A stretch of 64,000 nt of DNA. It comes from Planococcus citri (lineage: Eukaryota; Arthropoda; Insecta; Hemiptera; Pseudococcidae). A program made the translations under genes and the position numbers. This document shows, piece by piece, positions 44,935 to 56,100 of this stretch; position 1 is the first letter of the stretch, and the number at the start of each line of letters is the position of its first letter. The notes beneath the pieces were generated by a model. It made no database searches. It was not told where the DNA came from and was given only the letters and a program-made list of their open reading frames with translations. The stretch lies in contig NC_088680.1 in the NCBI RefSeq assembly GCF_950023065.1, positions 66,191,350-66,255,349 of the forward strand. The letters are read 5' to 3'.

Positions 44935-45449
44935 ATTCACTGCCTATACAGAGCGTCCGGGGAGCAGTTAGTACAAAGTTCAGATTTGGAGGTACGACTA
45001 AAACAAAAAATGTTACCTGGCCTATTTTGAAAATTGAAGGGGCATAATACGTTTTCAATTGACCATGGAAGTCGGCAATGCTTTTAAAAATGAACAAAAT
45101 TACATATCTTGTCACATGTACTCTTCCCCCTTGAAAAAAAAACCGATGAACAAGTTGAAAGTAGTTAGTACTGTTCGAGACGCTTCGAGTCTCATCCCTT
45201 ACGAAGAGTTCACCGCGCGCTGTGGTGGAGTAACACTAGGTTCGCGCGCTCTGTACATATATATAGATATGCAAACGGTACCTCTACGTCACCTTTTATA
45301 TACTCACGCGTTCTCTTCGTCACCGAAATCGGTGACGGAGGCGTTTTGCCGGTGACGAAGACGTTTCCCTGTGTATACCAAGTCCAAACGGTTTGTTTTC
45401 CCCTGAAACGTAAAAGGGGAAAAGTTTGTCCGGTGACGAAAAGGTCATG

Positions 45450-46245
45450 TATACACCTACTGTATACAGATTTTAAAAATTTTGTTCCATCAACACTGAC
45501 ATACCCTCGACGTCACCGCATATAAACAGTACCTTTTGGTCACCGCTTTTTAAATGCTTCCAGTTGTGTTATATTTTCGTATTCGTAGCCAGCGTAGTTG
45601 TAATCTATTAGGCAAGGCAGCAGGTGACAATTTGGTATAGTCAATATCTTTTTAAATACACAAGGTCACGGAAGAGATCAGTTTGTAATCGGAGGCAAAT
45701 TGGTACCATTCTCGTAAATTTTTTTTGTATAAACTTAAAACATGTAAATCAAGTGGGGAAAAGAGTATAAGCACTATTACAACTGTGCTGGTTACGAATA
45801 TGAAGTAAATACACCTCCGGAGGCATTTAAAAGCCTGGTGACCAAAAGGTACTGTTTATGTACGGTGACGTCGAGGATACTTAGGTCCATATATATGAAT
45901 ACACGTACCTAGTACCTTGTGGTGCCCGGGTCTTTTATGGTAATTGTGGTGCCCGCGTACATAGAGGATCATATATATATGTATGATAAAGGTGTTTTGG
46001 AGCAGTTTATTTTTTTTGTGGTTTTTAGTCATAGAGGTGCCCGTTATATAAACTTGGTATGTGTGGTGCCCGCCTCAAAATTTTTTTTTTCACCTTAGAG
46101 TGCATTTCATCAAATTCTACATCGTTTTATATAAAAAGACCTTGTGGTGCCCGATTTGGGCGCCACAAGCCCAAAACCGGGCACCACAATGACTACGTAT
46201 ACTTAAAACGGGCACCACAATGACTAAGTTTAAATCTATAAGTAT
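45450..46245. mobile_element. Element F, copy 2 (uninterrupted)
   Basis: 0.8-kb copy of element F. Serves as the empty-site reference for the 1.4-kb insertion. It has an extra partial duplication, CGGGCACCACAATGACTA, near its right end. Just upstream (45,310-45,440) are repeated CGGTGACGAAGACG-type words. Confidence 0.85.
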
Positions 46246-47295
46246 ATAAACCTTATATAAGGAAACCTGAAATTTTGGGAATGAGCCTATCGTGATCCCA
46301 GACCCTCGAAACGCAAAGAAAAGTCACTCCCCGACCCAACTTCCACTATCGCAACAAATACAATACTCCACTTTTCTCCGAAAAGTCGGTAATATTTTGT
46401 GCTACGAAAGCAGGTAGTTCTGGGCTCAAAACTGGGCGAATTGGACGTGGAATGACTCTTATCTAATTTTTTCAACGTTTTTGTACCTATCATTTAAATT
46501 TTGTCCATAAATACTGCAATATGATCCAGATGAGTTATGAATGGAGCTAAGATTTTCATGTTTTGCACATTTTTCTATGGACTAGAAAAAGTGCATATTT
46601 TGCATATGCATATTTCAGACTAAATTCCATATTTTAGCATACTTTTAGGGGAAATTCTCCACATTATTCTGTTTATTTGAGCATTTTCTAGTATTTTTTG
46701 TTGCAAATTTACGTAAATTGGCTAGAAATGTTCCTTAGGACTTCCCCTATAAGAAAAAAGTTGTCCCGAAGAATCGGCAGGGGGGTGCATGTGATCCTTA
46801 TGCGGGCCCCCCCGACTAAAAATGTATTTTTTTCATAGCTGAGATCATTTTATTCCGAATCAATAATTTTCATGTTTTTCAGCTTGAAAAATCGTTTTTA
46901 GGGAGACACGTCACTAATCCTATTTCATAATTTTGGTATTTATTTTGGGTGAAAAAATTGTATAAAGTATTTTGCAGTTTCGACTTTCGAGTCAGTTTTG
47001 AGCCCCCAGCAGATGAGAATCCTGATAAAATGGAGGTCTTTTTTTTTTGTTTTGAGCCAGATTTTGATGTGAAAATTTTTTAAAATCATATATGTTACAA
47101 AACAAAGTCAGAATAGAAAAGAAAGCAAAAAACTATTGAATGATCATTTTTTTGTAATTTTTACGAAAAAAAAAGGAAAAAAAGTAAACAAAAATTCTCG
47201 AAATCGCCAATTTCGGGCAGAGACGTGCTTTAAACTATTTACTTCTTAGGGCGAATTTACGACCACGCTATTGGATTGGCCCGGATGTTGTTCAA
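46246..47295. other. Intergenic, with a fragment of fold-back B
   Basis: 46,727-46,810 (ATGTTCCTTAGGACTTCCCC and AAAAAAGTTGTCCCGAAGAA) is a decayed piece of fold-back B. Otherwise AT-rich with nothing recognisable. Confidence 0.6.
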
Positions 47296-47922
47296 TTAAG
47301 TGGCGCACGATGCGGACGACCCATGCATCTCCTCGTTTTCGCTGTTGCTGGTCGTGAACGAAGCATCCGTATCATCCGTCGTATCGCTTTCCTCAGACTC
47401 GGAACGCGTATCCCACAGCAGAAAGGAAACGTCGTCCGAGTCCTCGTCGTCTGTCGGCGTATCGGTTGTGGTACTGGTGGCGGTGCTGATGGACTGCTGA
47501 CTAGACGTACGAGTGGCCGAAGTCGTCGCCGAAGTATTACTCAGCGTCTGGTTGCGTACAGTAGGCGAGTCGAGAACTATCAAAGATATATTATCGGTAT
47601 CCGAGGTGCGATTAGACATACTCAGGTCGAGCAGCGAGACATCGTTGGTGTTATTATTGCTGTTGTTGGTGGTACTACTACTGTTGTTGCTGTTGGTGCT
47701 ATTGTTTGTTGTGGTGGAAAAAGCGCCGTTTCGTTGGGCAGCTGTATGCGCTTGTAAGGTTAACGGCAACGAGAGCGGATAACGTCGAGGATTGATGCGA
47801 CGAAATCGTAATGGCCTGCCTTCACGAAATCGGCCATTTACGGTGCCGAATCGCGTCAGATCTGAGTTTGGATCGTGGGCCGAAGTGATGGTAAATATGC
47901 TTTTGTCTTTGCCCTGCGACAT
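47296..47922 (-). CDS. Unrecognised Asn/Ser/Thr-rich acidic protein
   Basis: A single 208-residue frame on the minus strand with good codon-like composition, richer in GC than its surroundings. It opens MSQGKDKSIFTITSAHDPNS, then an Arg-rich patch (FREGRPLRFRRINPRRYPL, residues about 32-50), a long Asn/Ser/Thr tract (about 70-95), and a strongly acidic Ser/Thr/Asp/Glu tail ending SENEEMHGSSASCAT. No membrane segment, signal peptide or known fold is apparent, so it is probably disordered and perhaps nuclear. No splice partners were identified. It may be a complete small gene or one exon of a larger one. The name and function are unknown to me. Confidence 0.55.
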   Translation of the reverse strand: MSQGKDKSIFTITSAHDPNSDLTRFGTVNGRFREGRPLRFRRINPRRYPLSLPLTLQAHTAAQRNGAFSTTTNNSTNSNNSSSTTNNSNNNTNDVSLLDLSMSNRTSDTDNISLIVLDSPTVRNQTLSNTSATTSATRTSSQQSISTATSTTTDTPTDDEDSDDVSFLLWDTRSESEESDTTDDTDASFTTSNSENEEMHGSSASCAT

Positions 47923-49510
47923 ATACCTCTACTTTACTGTACGCGAAATGACTCGTAACACGAAAGCTTACCCTTGGCGACATTTTTTCGGCGTCGATTT
48001 CAACTTTACTAAGCAAATCGAGCACCTGCCTACCCTTACGTTGGATGGATTTAATTTCGGTACCTAGTGATTTTTGGTGATATCTTCGCTGCTTTGCTGA
48101 TTGTAAAATGTCCGGGAAGTGTTTCGCACCGAATGGTGAATTATTTCACGCTTTACGTCAATGCCTAGAAATTAAGAAAAGCCAGCTCGAGTTCGAATAC
48201 ATCGAGTATGCGGTATTGAAAATTTATTACTCGATGTACAACTGCCTTACGAATATCTTTGGGATAATTTATACACAGTGAAGAGTTAGGGGTGTTATAT
48301 GCAATACATATTGTTTGTAAGCATGTGGGTTTACGGGATGTGCTATTTAAGGTCTTAGCACAAACAAGCAAACGTGGGTCTAGGTGATCTGTGCTTTGGT
48401 TTGCCTACTTCGTCTGTTACAGGCGTGACGAATGCTCTCAAGTATCAGACTACACGTTTCTTTGTCGCGTATTTACGGCGAATCAGTTAGGCAACTATTT
48501 CAACTCGTAACTTGAAATGTTTGTACTTACTATTACTAATAATCATCCATGCACAGTTCATTCGAGCGTATTCCATGCAAATTCGAACAAAGATCGAAGA
48601 TGAGTGCTTCGTTGTTTCCATTTTGCTCATTTTTTTTCAACAAATTTTTACTTATTGGTAACTTTTTGCAAAAATTCTGAAATTTGAAGGAAATCTATGA
48701 GTTGGTGGTTTAAAGAGAATAGGATTAAGATAGGAAAATCGATAGTCAAGCTTTTTTGGCCCAAATTCTGATGATTTACTCTTAGAAAAAACGCCAAAAA
48801 TCACGTTTTCACCATTTCAACGAAGTAAAATTTCAGAATTTGGCCCAAAAAAGCTTAATTTTGAAAGTTACAGGAAAAATCAAATGAAAAATTATCGAGC
48901 ACTTGCCAGTGTGGTTCAAATGTAAATTCTTCAATTTATTTGAAAAAATGTGCTTAGACACTTTTTTTAGGGGTGCCTAAAGTGGGGGGGGGGGGAGCTC
49001 TAAGAAAAGGGTTCAAAATAGGGCCCAATCACCATACCAGGCTTCGTTATTCACGCATGCCCATCAGGTAGACTGAGTCCCCCAACCCGTCTTGGGAAAA
49101 GGATTTTAGGGAGGAGAATTTGGTGTATAAGGGGGGGGGGGGTCAACAAGGGTTGGTCTCCCATTTGCATTACACGAGTTTCGGATGTGGGGGGGGGACA
49201 ATAGCGAGGAGGCTGGTGCACTTGCTAAGGGCTTCACACCAGCCTCTCACATTGGACTTGATAGTACAATACTAGATATGATTAATTATTGTAAACGGAA
49301 AAATTTAGGAAAATAGGTAGGATTAGTCAACTTGATCTACTTTGCAAATATTATACAGCATTATAATACAAGAAAGAAACCCACACTAAATTAGTTTAAG
49401 CTTATGGTTTTGAGAAAAATATATTTAGGGCATGCATAGGTTTTGAAAAATCTAACTATAGTGATTTACAGCTTGAGGTACTGCATTTTAATGGGTTATT
49501 TACAGGGCTT
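47923..49510. other. Intergenic
   Basis: No recognisable exon. 48,960-49,200 has long G-runs and the 48,650-48,900 stretch is weakly self-similar. 47,923-48,560 may include the promoter of the minus-strand gene. Confidence 0.4.
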
Positions 49511-50170
49511 CTACAGGTCGATGTTTGGTTGATAGATCAGAATTGAAGCTGTTACTCCTTCTGGGTGGTCCCTGAAGCATTCGATGATGGAATGTTTCAA
49601 TGTTGGCCACTCCAGTTTATCCAGACCACACCCTAGTCTTGGTACTGCTATCTTTTTGATCTTGAGTTGGTCGCATTTGGCAGCAAGTGCTTTTATCGTT
49701 GTTAAATAGTCCTTGATTGACAGCGTAGCATTGTACTGTTCTTTGGTGATGGCATAAAGGATATAATTCCCACCTTTTTTGAGCTCAACTACTTCACCAA
49801 CCTTAGCACCCCTTGATCTCAGAGTGTCGTGGTTGCCAAAGGCTCGTTTAAATAGGAGCGCAATGCCCTTGGACATCCTGAAGTCTCCGCTGACACAATG
49901 GACCTCGGCAAACTGTGGGTATTGTCTAAACAGATCATCCTCTAATTCCTCCAGGGTGAGGATCACATTTGATTTGGTCTCTATCTTTCCCCAGTTGGAG
50001 TCTTGGATTTTCTTTTCTAGTTCTTCTCACCTTGTTTGAGCAACTTTCTCCACCCCAGCCAGAGTTATTTGAAGGCCCATCTGTAGGTAATCGGCAAATC
50101 GCTGTATGGCAGTAGACAACCCACAGCAGCTGGCCCAACTGGGCGGTAGAATCTCTCTTTTATCCCTTGA
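49511..50170 (-). pseudogene. TARG1/OARD1-like macrodomain frame with in-frame TGA
   Basis: Residues from VILTLEELEDDLF to a TAG at 49,511 form a macrodomain: VHCVSGDFRMSKGIALLFKR (ADP-ribose-binding start), YILYAITKEQYNA, and VPRLGCGLDKLEW (the GCGLDxLxW loop). The best relative is the OARD1/TARG1 group, which removes ADP-ribose from acidic residues. The same frame continues upstream as EELEKKIQDSNWGK, is broken by TGA at 50,027-50,029, and then reads on as RFADYLQMGLQITLAGVEKV and further to about 50,170. A CGA-to-TGA change would explain it. Alternatively AAG/GTGAGA at the stop is a splice donor, or translation starts after the stop. An ATG-less start is odd for a functional single exon. 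It could be a pseudogene or a piece of a repeat-borne gene. Confidence 0.7.
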
Positions 50171-50189
50171 ACTTTTTAGGTTACTGAAC

Positions 50190-51560
50190 TTATGTACCTA
50201 CCCAGCCTCAGTGGTGGCCTGTCTATCCATCTGGCCTCTCGAGGTTATCTGTGTGCCTGTCTGGCTTCCCAAAGTCGCCCATCTGTCATGGCTCTTAAGG
50301 TCATTGATCTATTTGTCTGATCTTTGAGGTCATTGACACCTCTGTCTAGCCTCTCAAAGGCATCTGTCTGGTCTATTGAGACCATTGACCTGTCAGTCTG
50401 GCCTCTTGGAGGTCATTGCTCCATCTGTCTCATCTCTCAAAGTCGTCGGTCTGTTCTCTCAAGGTCATCTGTCTGTCTGTCAGTGCTCTTGAGTTTATTG
50501 GACCATCTGTCTGACCTCTTTTGAGGTTATTGACCCGTATGTCTGGCCTCTTAGGGTCATTGACACCTCTGTCTAGTCTCTCAAAGTCGTATGTCTGGTC
50601 TATTGAGGTTATTGACCCGTCTGTCTGGTCTATTGAGAGCATTGACTCGTCTATCTGACCTCTTGAGGTCATTTGCACCTCTGTCTAGCCTCCCAAGGTC
50701 ATCTGTCTGGTCTATTGAGGTTATTGACCCGTATGTTTGGGCTCTTGGGGTCATTGACACATCTGTCTAGCCTCTCAAAGTCGTCTGTCTGGTCTATTGA
50801 GAGCATTGACTCGTCTGCCTAATATCTGGAGGTCATTGCCACCGCTGTCTAGTCTCTCAAGGTCATCTGTCTGGTCTGTTGAGGTTATTGACCCGTCTGT
50901 CTGGTCCATTGAGAGCATTGACTCGTCTATCTGACCTCTTGAGGTCATTTGCACCTCTGTCTAGCCTCCCAAGGTCATCTGTCTGGTCTATTGAGGTTAT
51001 TGACCCGTATGTCTAGGCTCTTGGGGTCATTGCTCCGTTTGTCTCGTCTTTCAAAGTTGCATGTCTGTCCTCTGGAGGTCACTGTCCCGACTGACTGGCC
51101 TTTCAAGATCACCTGTCAAGCCTCTTAAGGTCATTGACCCGTCGTTCTGACCTTTCTGGGTAATTGTCATCTCTGTCTAGCCTCTCAAGGTCATCTGTCC
51201 TGTTTATTGAGGCCATTGACTCATCTATCTGACCTCTTGAGGTCATTGGTACTTCTGTCTAGCCTCTCAAGGTCCTCTGTCTGGTCTTTTTAGGTCATTG
51301 ACACCTCTGGCTGGCTTCTTGGGGGTGATTGATCCATCTGTCTCGCCTTTCAAAGCGGCTTGTCTGACCGCTTAAGGTCATTGACCCGGTGTGTGCGGCC
51401 TCTCAAGAGTCTGTTTGCTTTTCGGCCGTCTCAAGGTTGTCTGTCTACTTACTGTCGGGTGTTTCAACTGTCAAGGTCGTCTGTCTGCCATGTCTGGTCT
51501 CTTGAGGTTATTGACCAATTTTTCTGGCCTCTCAAGGTCTTCTGAGTAATTATTTTGTTT
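50190..51560. repeat. About 30-bp minisatellite (CTCTTGAGGTCATTGACCCGTC-type)
   Basis: About 40-45 degenerate units in which GAGGTCATTGACC and TGTCTGGCCTCT alternate, with higher-order units of 60 bp and more. The ORFs on either strand are repeat translations. It lies directly upstream of the macrodomain frame. Confidence 0.93.
51128..51140. promoter_or_regulatory. Exact match to the IR1 ecdysone-response consensus
   Basis: AGGTCATTGACCC fits RGKTCANTGAMCY exactly. A second exact match is at 51,375-51,387, and other units have one or two mismatches. Whether EcR/USP binds here is unknown. Confidence 0.35.
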
Positions 51561-53099
51561 CGATTTTTTATTGCAGGTCAGACTTATTGGTACATAAAAG
51601 TGCATTTTGATAGCGGTTTCAAAGATTGATTATTCTTTTCGGTTTTAAAATTGTTCACGATGTCTGGAATTGAAATGGAATTTTTTCCAAGTTCATGGGA
51701 TGTGGTGGGGGGGGGGTGAACCCTTGTCCCAATCAGTTTTCTGCATTTACCTCCTGAACCATGCAAGATACGAGAAAAATAATGAGACAAAAAATATTTC
51801 ACGTAAAATTTTCTACGGTATACCTAAAAGGTTCTATTCAAAATTTACGTATGAGGTAAAGTATTGCAATTTGAGTCCATTCAAAAATTATATCCCTTAT
51901 TGAAAGTTCAAATGGTACCGTTCTACTGTTCATTGATTTTGTATAATTTCAACCCCCGGGATCCGAATATCTGGCTGATATCCCAAAATATGATCGGAAT
52001 TCCCTGAAAAATGAATTTGAAGTTTCTAAGTTGAGCTTTTTTCAGATCATGTTCTCAAAAGTAGCGAAATCCACATTTCCAAAAATTCGCTTTACAACAA
52101 AATATGAAATTGAACGTCTCAAATTTGGCCTGGTGGTGAATTTTTGATTTTGCTCTTTTTATTATTTCTCTTTGTCCAGTTCGGAAAATTTATGTTTTTA
52201 AATTAAAATTGTCGTCCAAATTAAGAGATAAATTTTACCATCGTCTAATTCTCCCGCCTCAAGGTAGCCAGCTAAACTTCCGTATGATGATTCGCGGTCC
52301 TTCTAAGGTAATTGGCTGGTTGGCTTAAACTGCAGTACCTAATTATTATTGAACGCACACACGTTAATTATTACTATAGGTATGTGTACTTGAAGGAAGT
52401 GAGTAGGAATATTATTATTGTTCTGGTCATGAAAAACACGTATAAATGAAGAGGTTGAAACGACCCACTGCTCTATTCAAAAAAATTAAAAAACCCAAAA
52501 ATATTTTAGCGTATTCCTTTCCCTCTCGTATAAGAGCTCTGATCCTTAATATCTGCGTATTTGTTTAGCGATATGCATTTGAATAACACCCTAGGTCTAT
52601 TTGTACCTACTTCTTCAAGGTATACGCAAACGCATTGCAGGCTACCTACATAATCGAATCGAACCGTCATTGTTCGAAGATATTAGTCCAGTGTGATGGA
52701 AAAAGTTGAACTGACCGATCTGACGCGAATGTGGCTTTTATTAATAGATTCACTTGGCTGTGTATCAAAATTGGCGCAGATCCGTCGTTACGACGTAAGA
52801 CGTACAACGTACGACGCAACTACCAACAAACGTTGATGCTGTTGACATCTTAAAATGTTAACTCTTAACGTAAAACGTGTTTTCTCGCGAATCTCTTTTT
52901 CCTTTCCGTGAACGCGAATCAGTTTTTGCAAATAAAAAATCTCGTTTTTTATTTCGTTTACTTATATTTTACCTATATTATTCCTACATAATAATACGAT
53001 AGACATATATTATTATATTATTTTTTAATGTGCTTAATTACGTTGTACGATGGTGCCGAAGATGCTGCGAATGTTGGCGTGGAATGAATTATTCTGAAA
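51561..53099. other. Intergenic, promoter candidate for the plus-strand gene
   Basis: 51,600-52,200 has the usual AT-rich non-coding character. 52,560-53,099 is CpG-containing, apparently single-copy, and has dense ACGTAC/ACGTAAGACG words near 52,785-52,820. It precedes the candidate start exon. Confidence 0.35.
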
Positions 53100-53123
53100 A
53101 TGTCATCGTACCGCAGCAGTTAC
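53100..53123 (+). CDS. Candidate 5' coding exon (MSSYRSSY)
   Basis: ATG followed by eight in-frame codons, MSSYRSSY, directly followed by donor GTAAGT. It ends in phase 0, which matches the exon at 59,734. Ser/Tyr-rich composition suits the downstream protein. Exons this short are easily found by chance, so the link is tentative. Confidence 0.35.
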
Positions 53124-56100
53124 GTAAGTCTATTTAGCACCTGGTACCTAATCTCAATCTGTCTTCCTATCTCTCTGTTTTAAAATAGGTGTAACAACGT
53201 GGTCATACTATTTTTTTTTCTCCAAATATTATTTATTCACCTTATGTATACTCGTACTCGTATTCTCGAGGTATCCTGTGGAAGTTTGAACGGTACCCGG
53301 TACCCGGCTACTCTCACACTTATAGCACCAAGTAGCGAAAATAAAAGCTCGCTAATTATTTAAATTAGCCATATATACGACTCTATAGATGTTGTAGGTA
53401 TATCTTGCGTATACACAGACACTCTGGCTGTAGTCGTATATTAAGCATATAATAACTAAAACGGAACGGCTGATGTCATTAAGTCTGCTGTACTCGTTTT
53501 TTTAAGCGTATGAAAAACGTTTTAAAGAACGTGATTATCATCAACGCCTACGTCAGTTGTGCCAGTGGATATCCTACACTTAATTATTAGCATATAACGA
53601 CACATCTCGTATTATGCAGTTTACAAGAATATATAACGAGTAACCCCAGAAGCATAATATACTGATTTAATGTCAATGAGAAAAAATATTGTTATCATTA
53701 ATTTGAAACGAAACGTGATCAATTTTTCTGTTTATATCGAGAAAATAGCTTGTAGACTGTTTCCAGGAATTTTACGCGAGATGATAATCCGTATTTTTGG
53801 AACTTGAGTAACTATACAGATGAGGGACTGTTATGGTGTGAAAATCGGTTTAATGAAGCAATAATATGTATAATTATGCTGTAACTTGTCCAAAAGTAAC
53901 CAAAAAAATATCATAAAAAATCGATAAGATTATTCTAAAAAGGTGAGGTGGATTTTCGGTCTGGATCCCCAAAAATAAAGAAAATCAGTATTGTGCTTCT
54001 TTGATCAGTTTTCACGTTTTTGATTCGTTGATTTTTGGAAATTCGTGAAGAAAATTAAAATCTTGGTAAAAAATTTAAATTGACTGAAAATTATGAAATT
54101 TAGTTTTTTAAATTTGATATTGGGACTAATTTTGGGTTTCATTTTTACACGTTTACTGTGGGAGAGGTTCTACAGGGTGTCCAGTCTCTGGAAAACCTGG
54201 AAAAATAGGGGATTTTCGTGGTTTTGAAAAATGCCAGAGAATTATAAAATTTCAATCCCAAAATTAGGTACCATATCATGAAAGGAAATGTTTTCATGAC
54301 TATTTTCCTCCATGTGACCATAATATCAGCCCATTTTTCCCCCTCATTCCCCCTGAAAAGTGGTTGATTTTCTTGAAAAAAAAATCCTGAAAATTTTAGC
54401 CCTCCCTCCCCCTTCCACCTAAAAAATTAGGTCATTGAAAAAAATTGAAAGTGTGATTAAAAATTTTTCAAGTGTGATTGAAAAAACTTTATTGAAAATT
54501 TTCAATTTCTTCATCAGAATTCTGAATTAATCAATTTTTTAAAAAAGTTTTCTGGTGCCTCGAACAATGTTAGCCCCTCTGTACAGAGGCTCCAGAATTG
54601 AAAAAAAGGTGAAAACATGAAATTGAAGACGTTTTTCAAATATGATGGCACAGGGGGGGGGGTATTTTCAAAATGGGATTACTTTGGAGCAATTTTGACA
54701 CAGACATGAAAGATTTGAAAAAAATTCCATCATTTCATTTCGTTGATTTTTTTCGACTTTTTGAGGCTGTAATTAGAGGAAAATGTAACTTCAGAGATTG
54801 AAGATAAGGGAAAAAGGGCTCATTTGGAGAAATAGTGTAGCATAAATTTGAACTCTACAAAGCCACTGTTTTGGGCCTTGGGAAAGATCGAAAAATAGGT
54901 ATTATTTTCTCATACATAAAATTGAATAATTTCGGAACGTGGGAGCATGAAAAATGAAAATTCCCCCCCCCTTCACCTAACAAAGCACGTATTTTGACCG
55001 GTACCAAAAATTTTGAGCCCGACAAAATGAAATCGATAGAAAAGAGGATTCCAAAATACACCACCAGTAAAAATTTCAGGTACAAAAATTGATTTTTTGA
55101 TTTTTGACAAATTTTTGAAAATTCAAAGACCCATTTTTTATTTTTAAAAAAAATCGAAATTTGATCAAATTGACATAAATGGCTAAAATCTTGTTTGTAT
55201 CGTACGTATTTTCTAGCTTCCAAATCGATTGAAGATCGTTTCGAGTCATTCATTAAGTTTTGAGCGGATTTTCAGATTCTCCCGAACTAAATTCCAGCTT
55301 TTTTTGATCGCAAATTCGCAACCGATGATTTTTCACTTTTTTTCAAAAGTCGTCGCTATCGCTGGAGAAAATTTTGAATTTGAACCAACACAAAAATATT
55401 TTGAAAATATGTACTTACCTATACTTAAGTCGATTGAAAGTGTCATAAAGATGGTAAATTTGAGTTTATAGGTTTTGCATTTCATTTTCACCCCAATTAC
55501 AGCGTTTTTTTTTTTTTTTGAGATCTGGAGAATCCGGAAATCCGCCAGAGGCTCCAGAACTGTTCGAAACCATCCTCAATTCAAACGAGACGTCGAAAAT
55601 ACGTCATCAATACTATATTTCAGCCTTTTATGTCAATTTGATAAAAATTTTTTTAATTTGCCAAAAATTGAAAAATTAATTTCAGTATTTGAAATTTTTG
55701 CTCATGGTGTATTTTGAGGTTCTCTTCCAAGTCCCCTTGGCCCTTTATTGTCCAATTCAAAAAAATTCGGCCATTTGAGATACTTGCTTTTTAAGGCTCT
55801 TGTTTATTTTTGGTGGAAAATTTTTCCAGAAAATTGTTGAATTGGGTCATTTTGGCTTATTCTGTGTCCTGAAACCAGAAAATTCGTTTGAGGTAAACAT
55901 CTAATTGGAGAATTTTTCAACTGAAAAATTGAAATATTTGAGATAATGGATCTTGAAACAAACTGGACCCAGGAGGAAGCTGAATCCTCTAAAATTGAAA
56001 AAAAATCAGGAATGAGAGGTTGATGATGTGCCATTTGCGAAGAGAATTTTTTTCTGTTTGTTGCGCAAAAATCTTTTCAAATGGGCCCAGCTTGGTCAAA

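Noticed and set aside
50190..51560. CRISPR array or a repeat-protein gene
   Set aside because: Units are degenerate and contiguous without unique spacers, in a eukaryotic genome. The ORFs are just the minisatellite translated.
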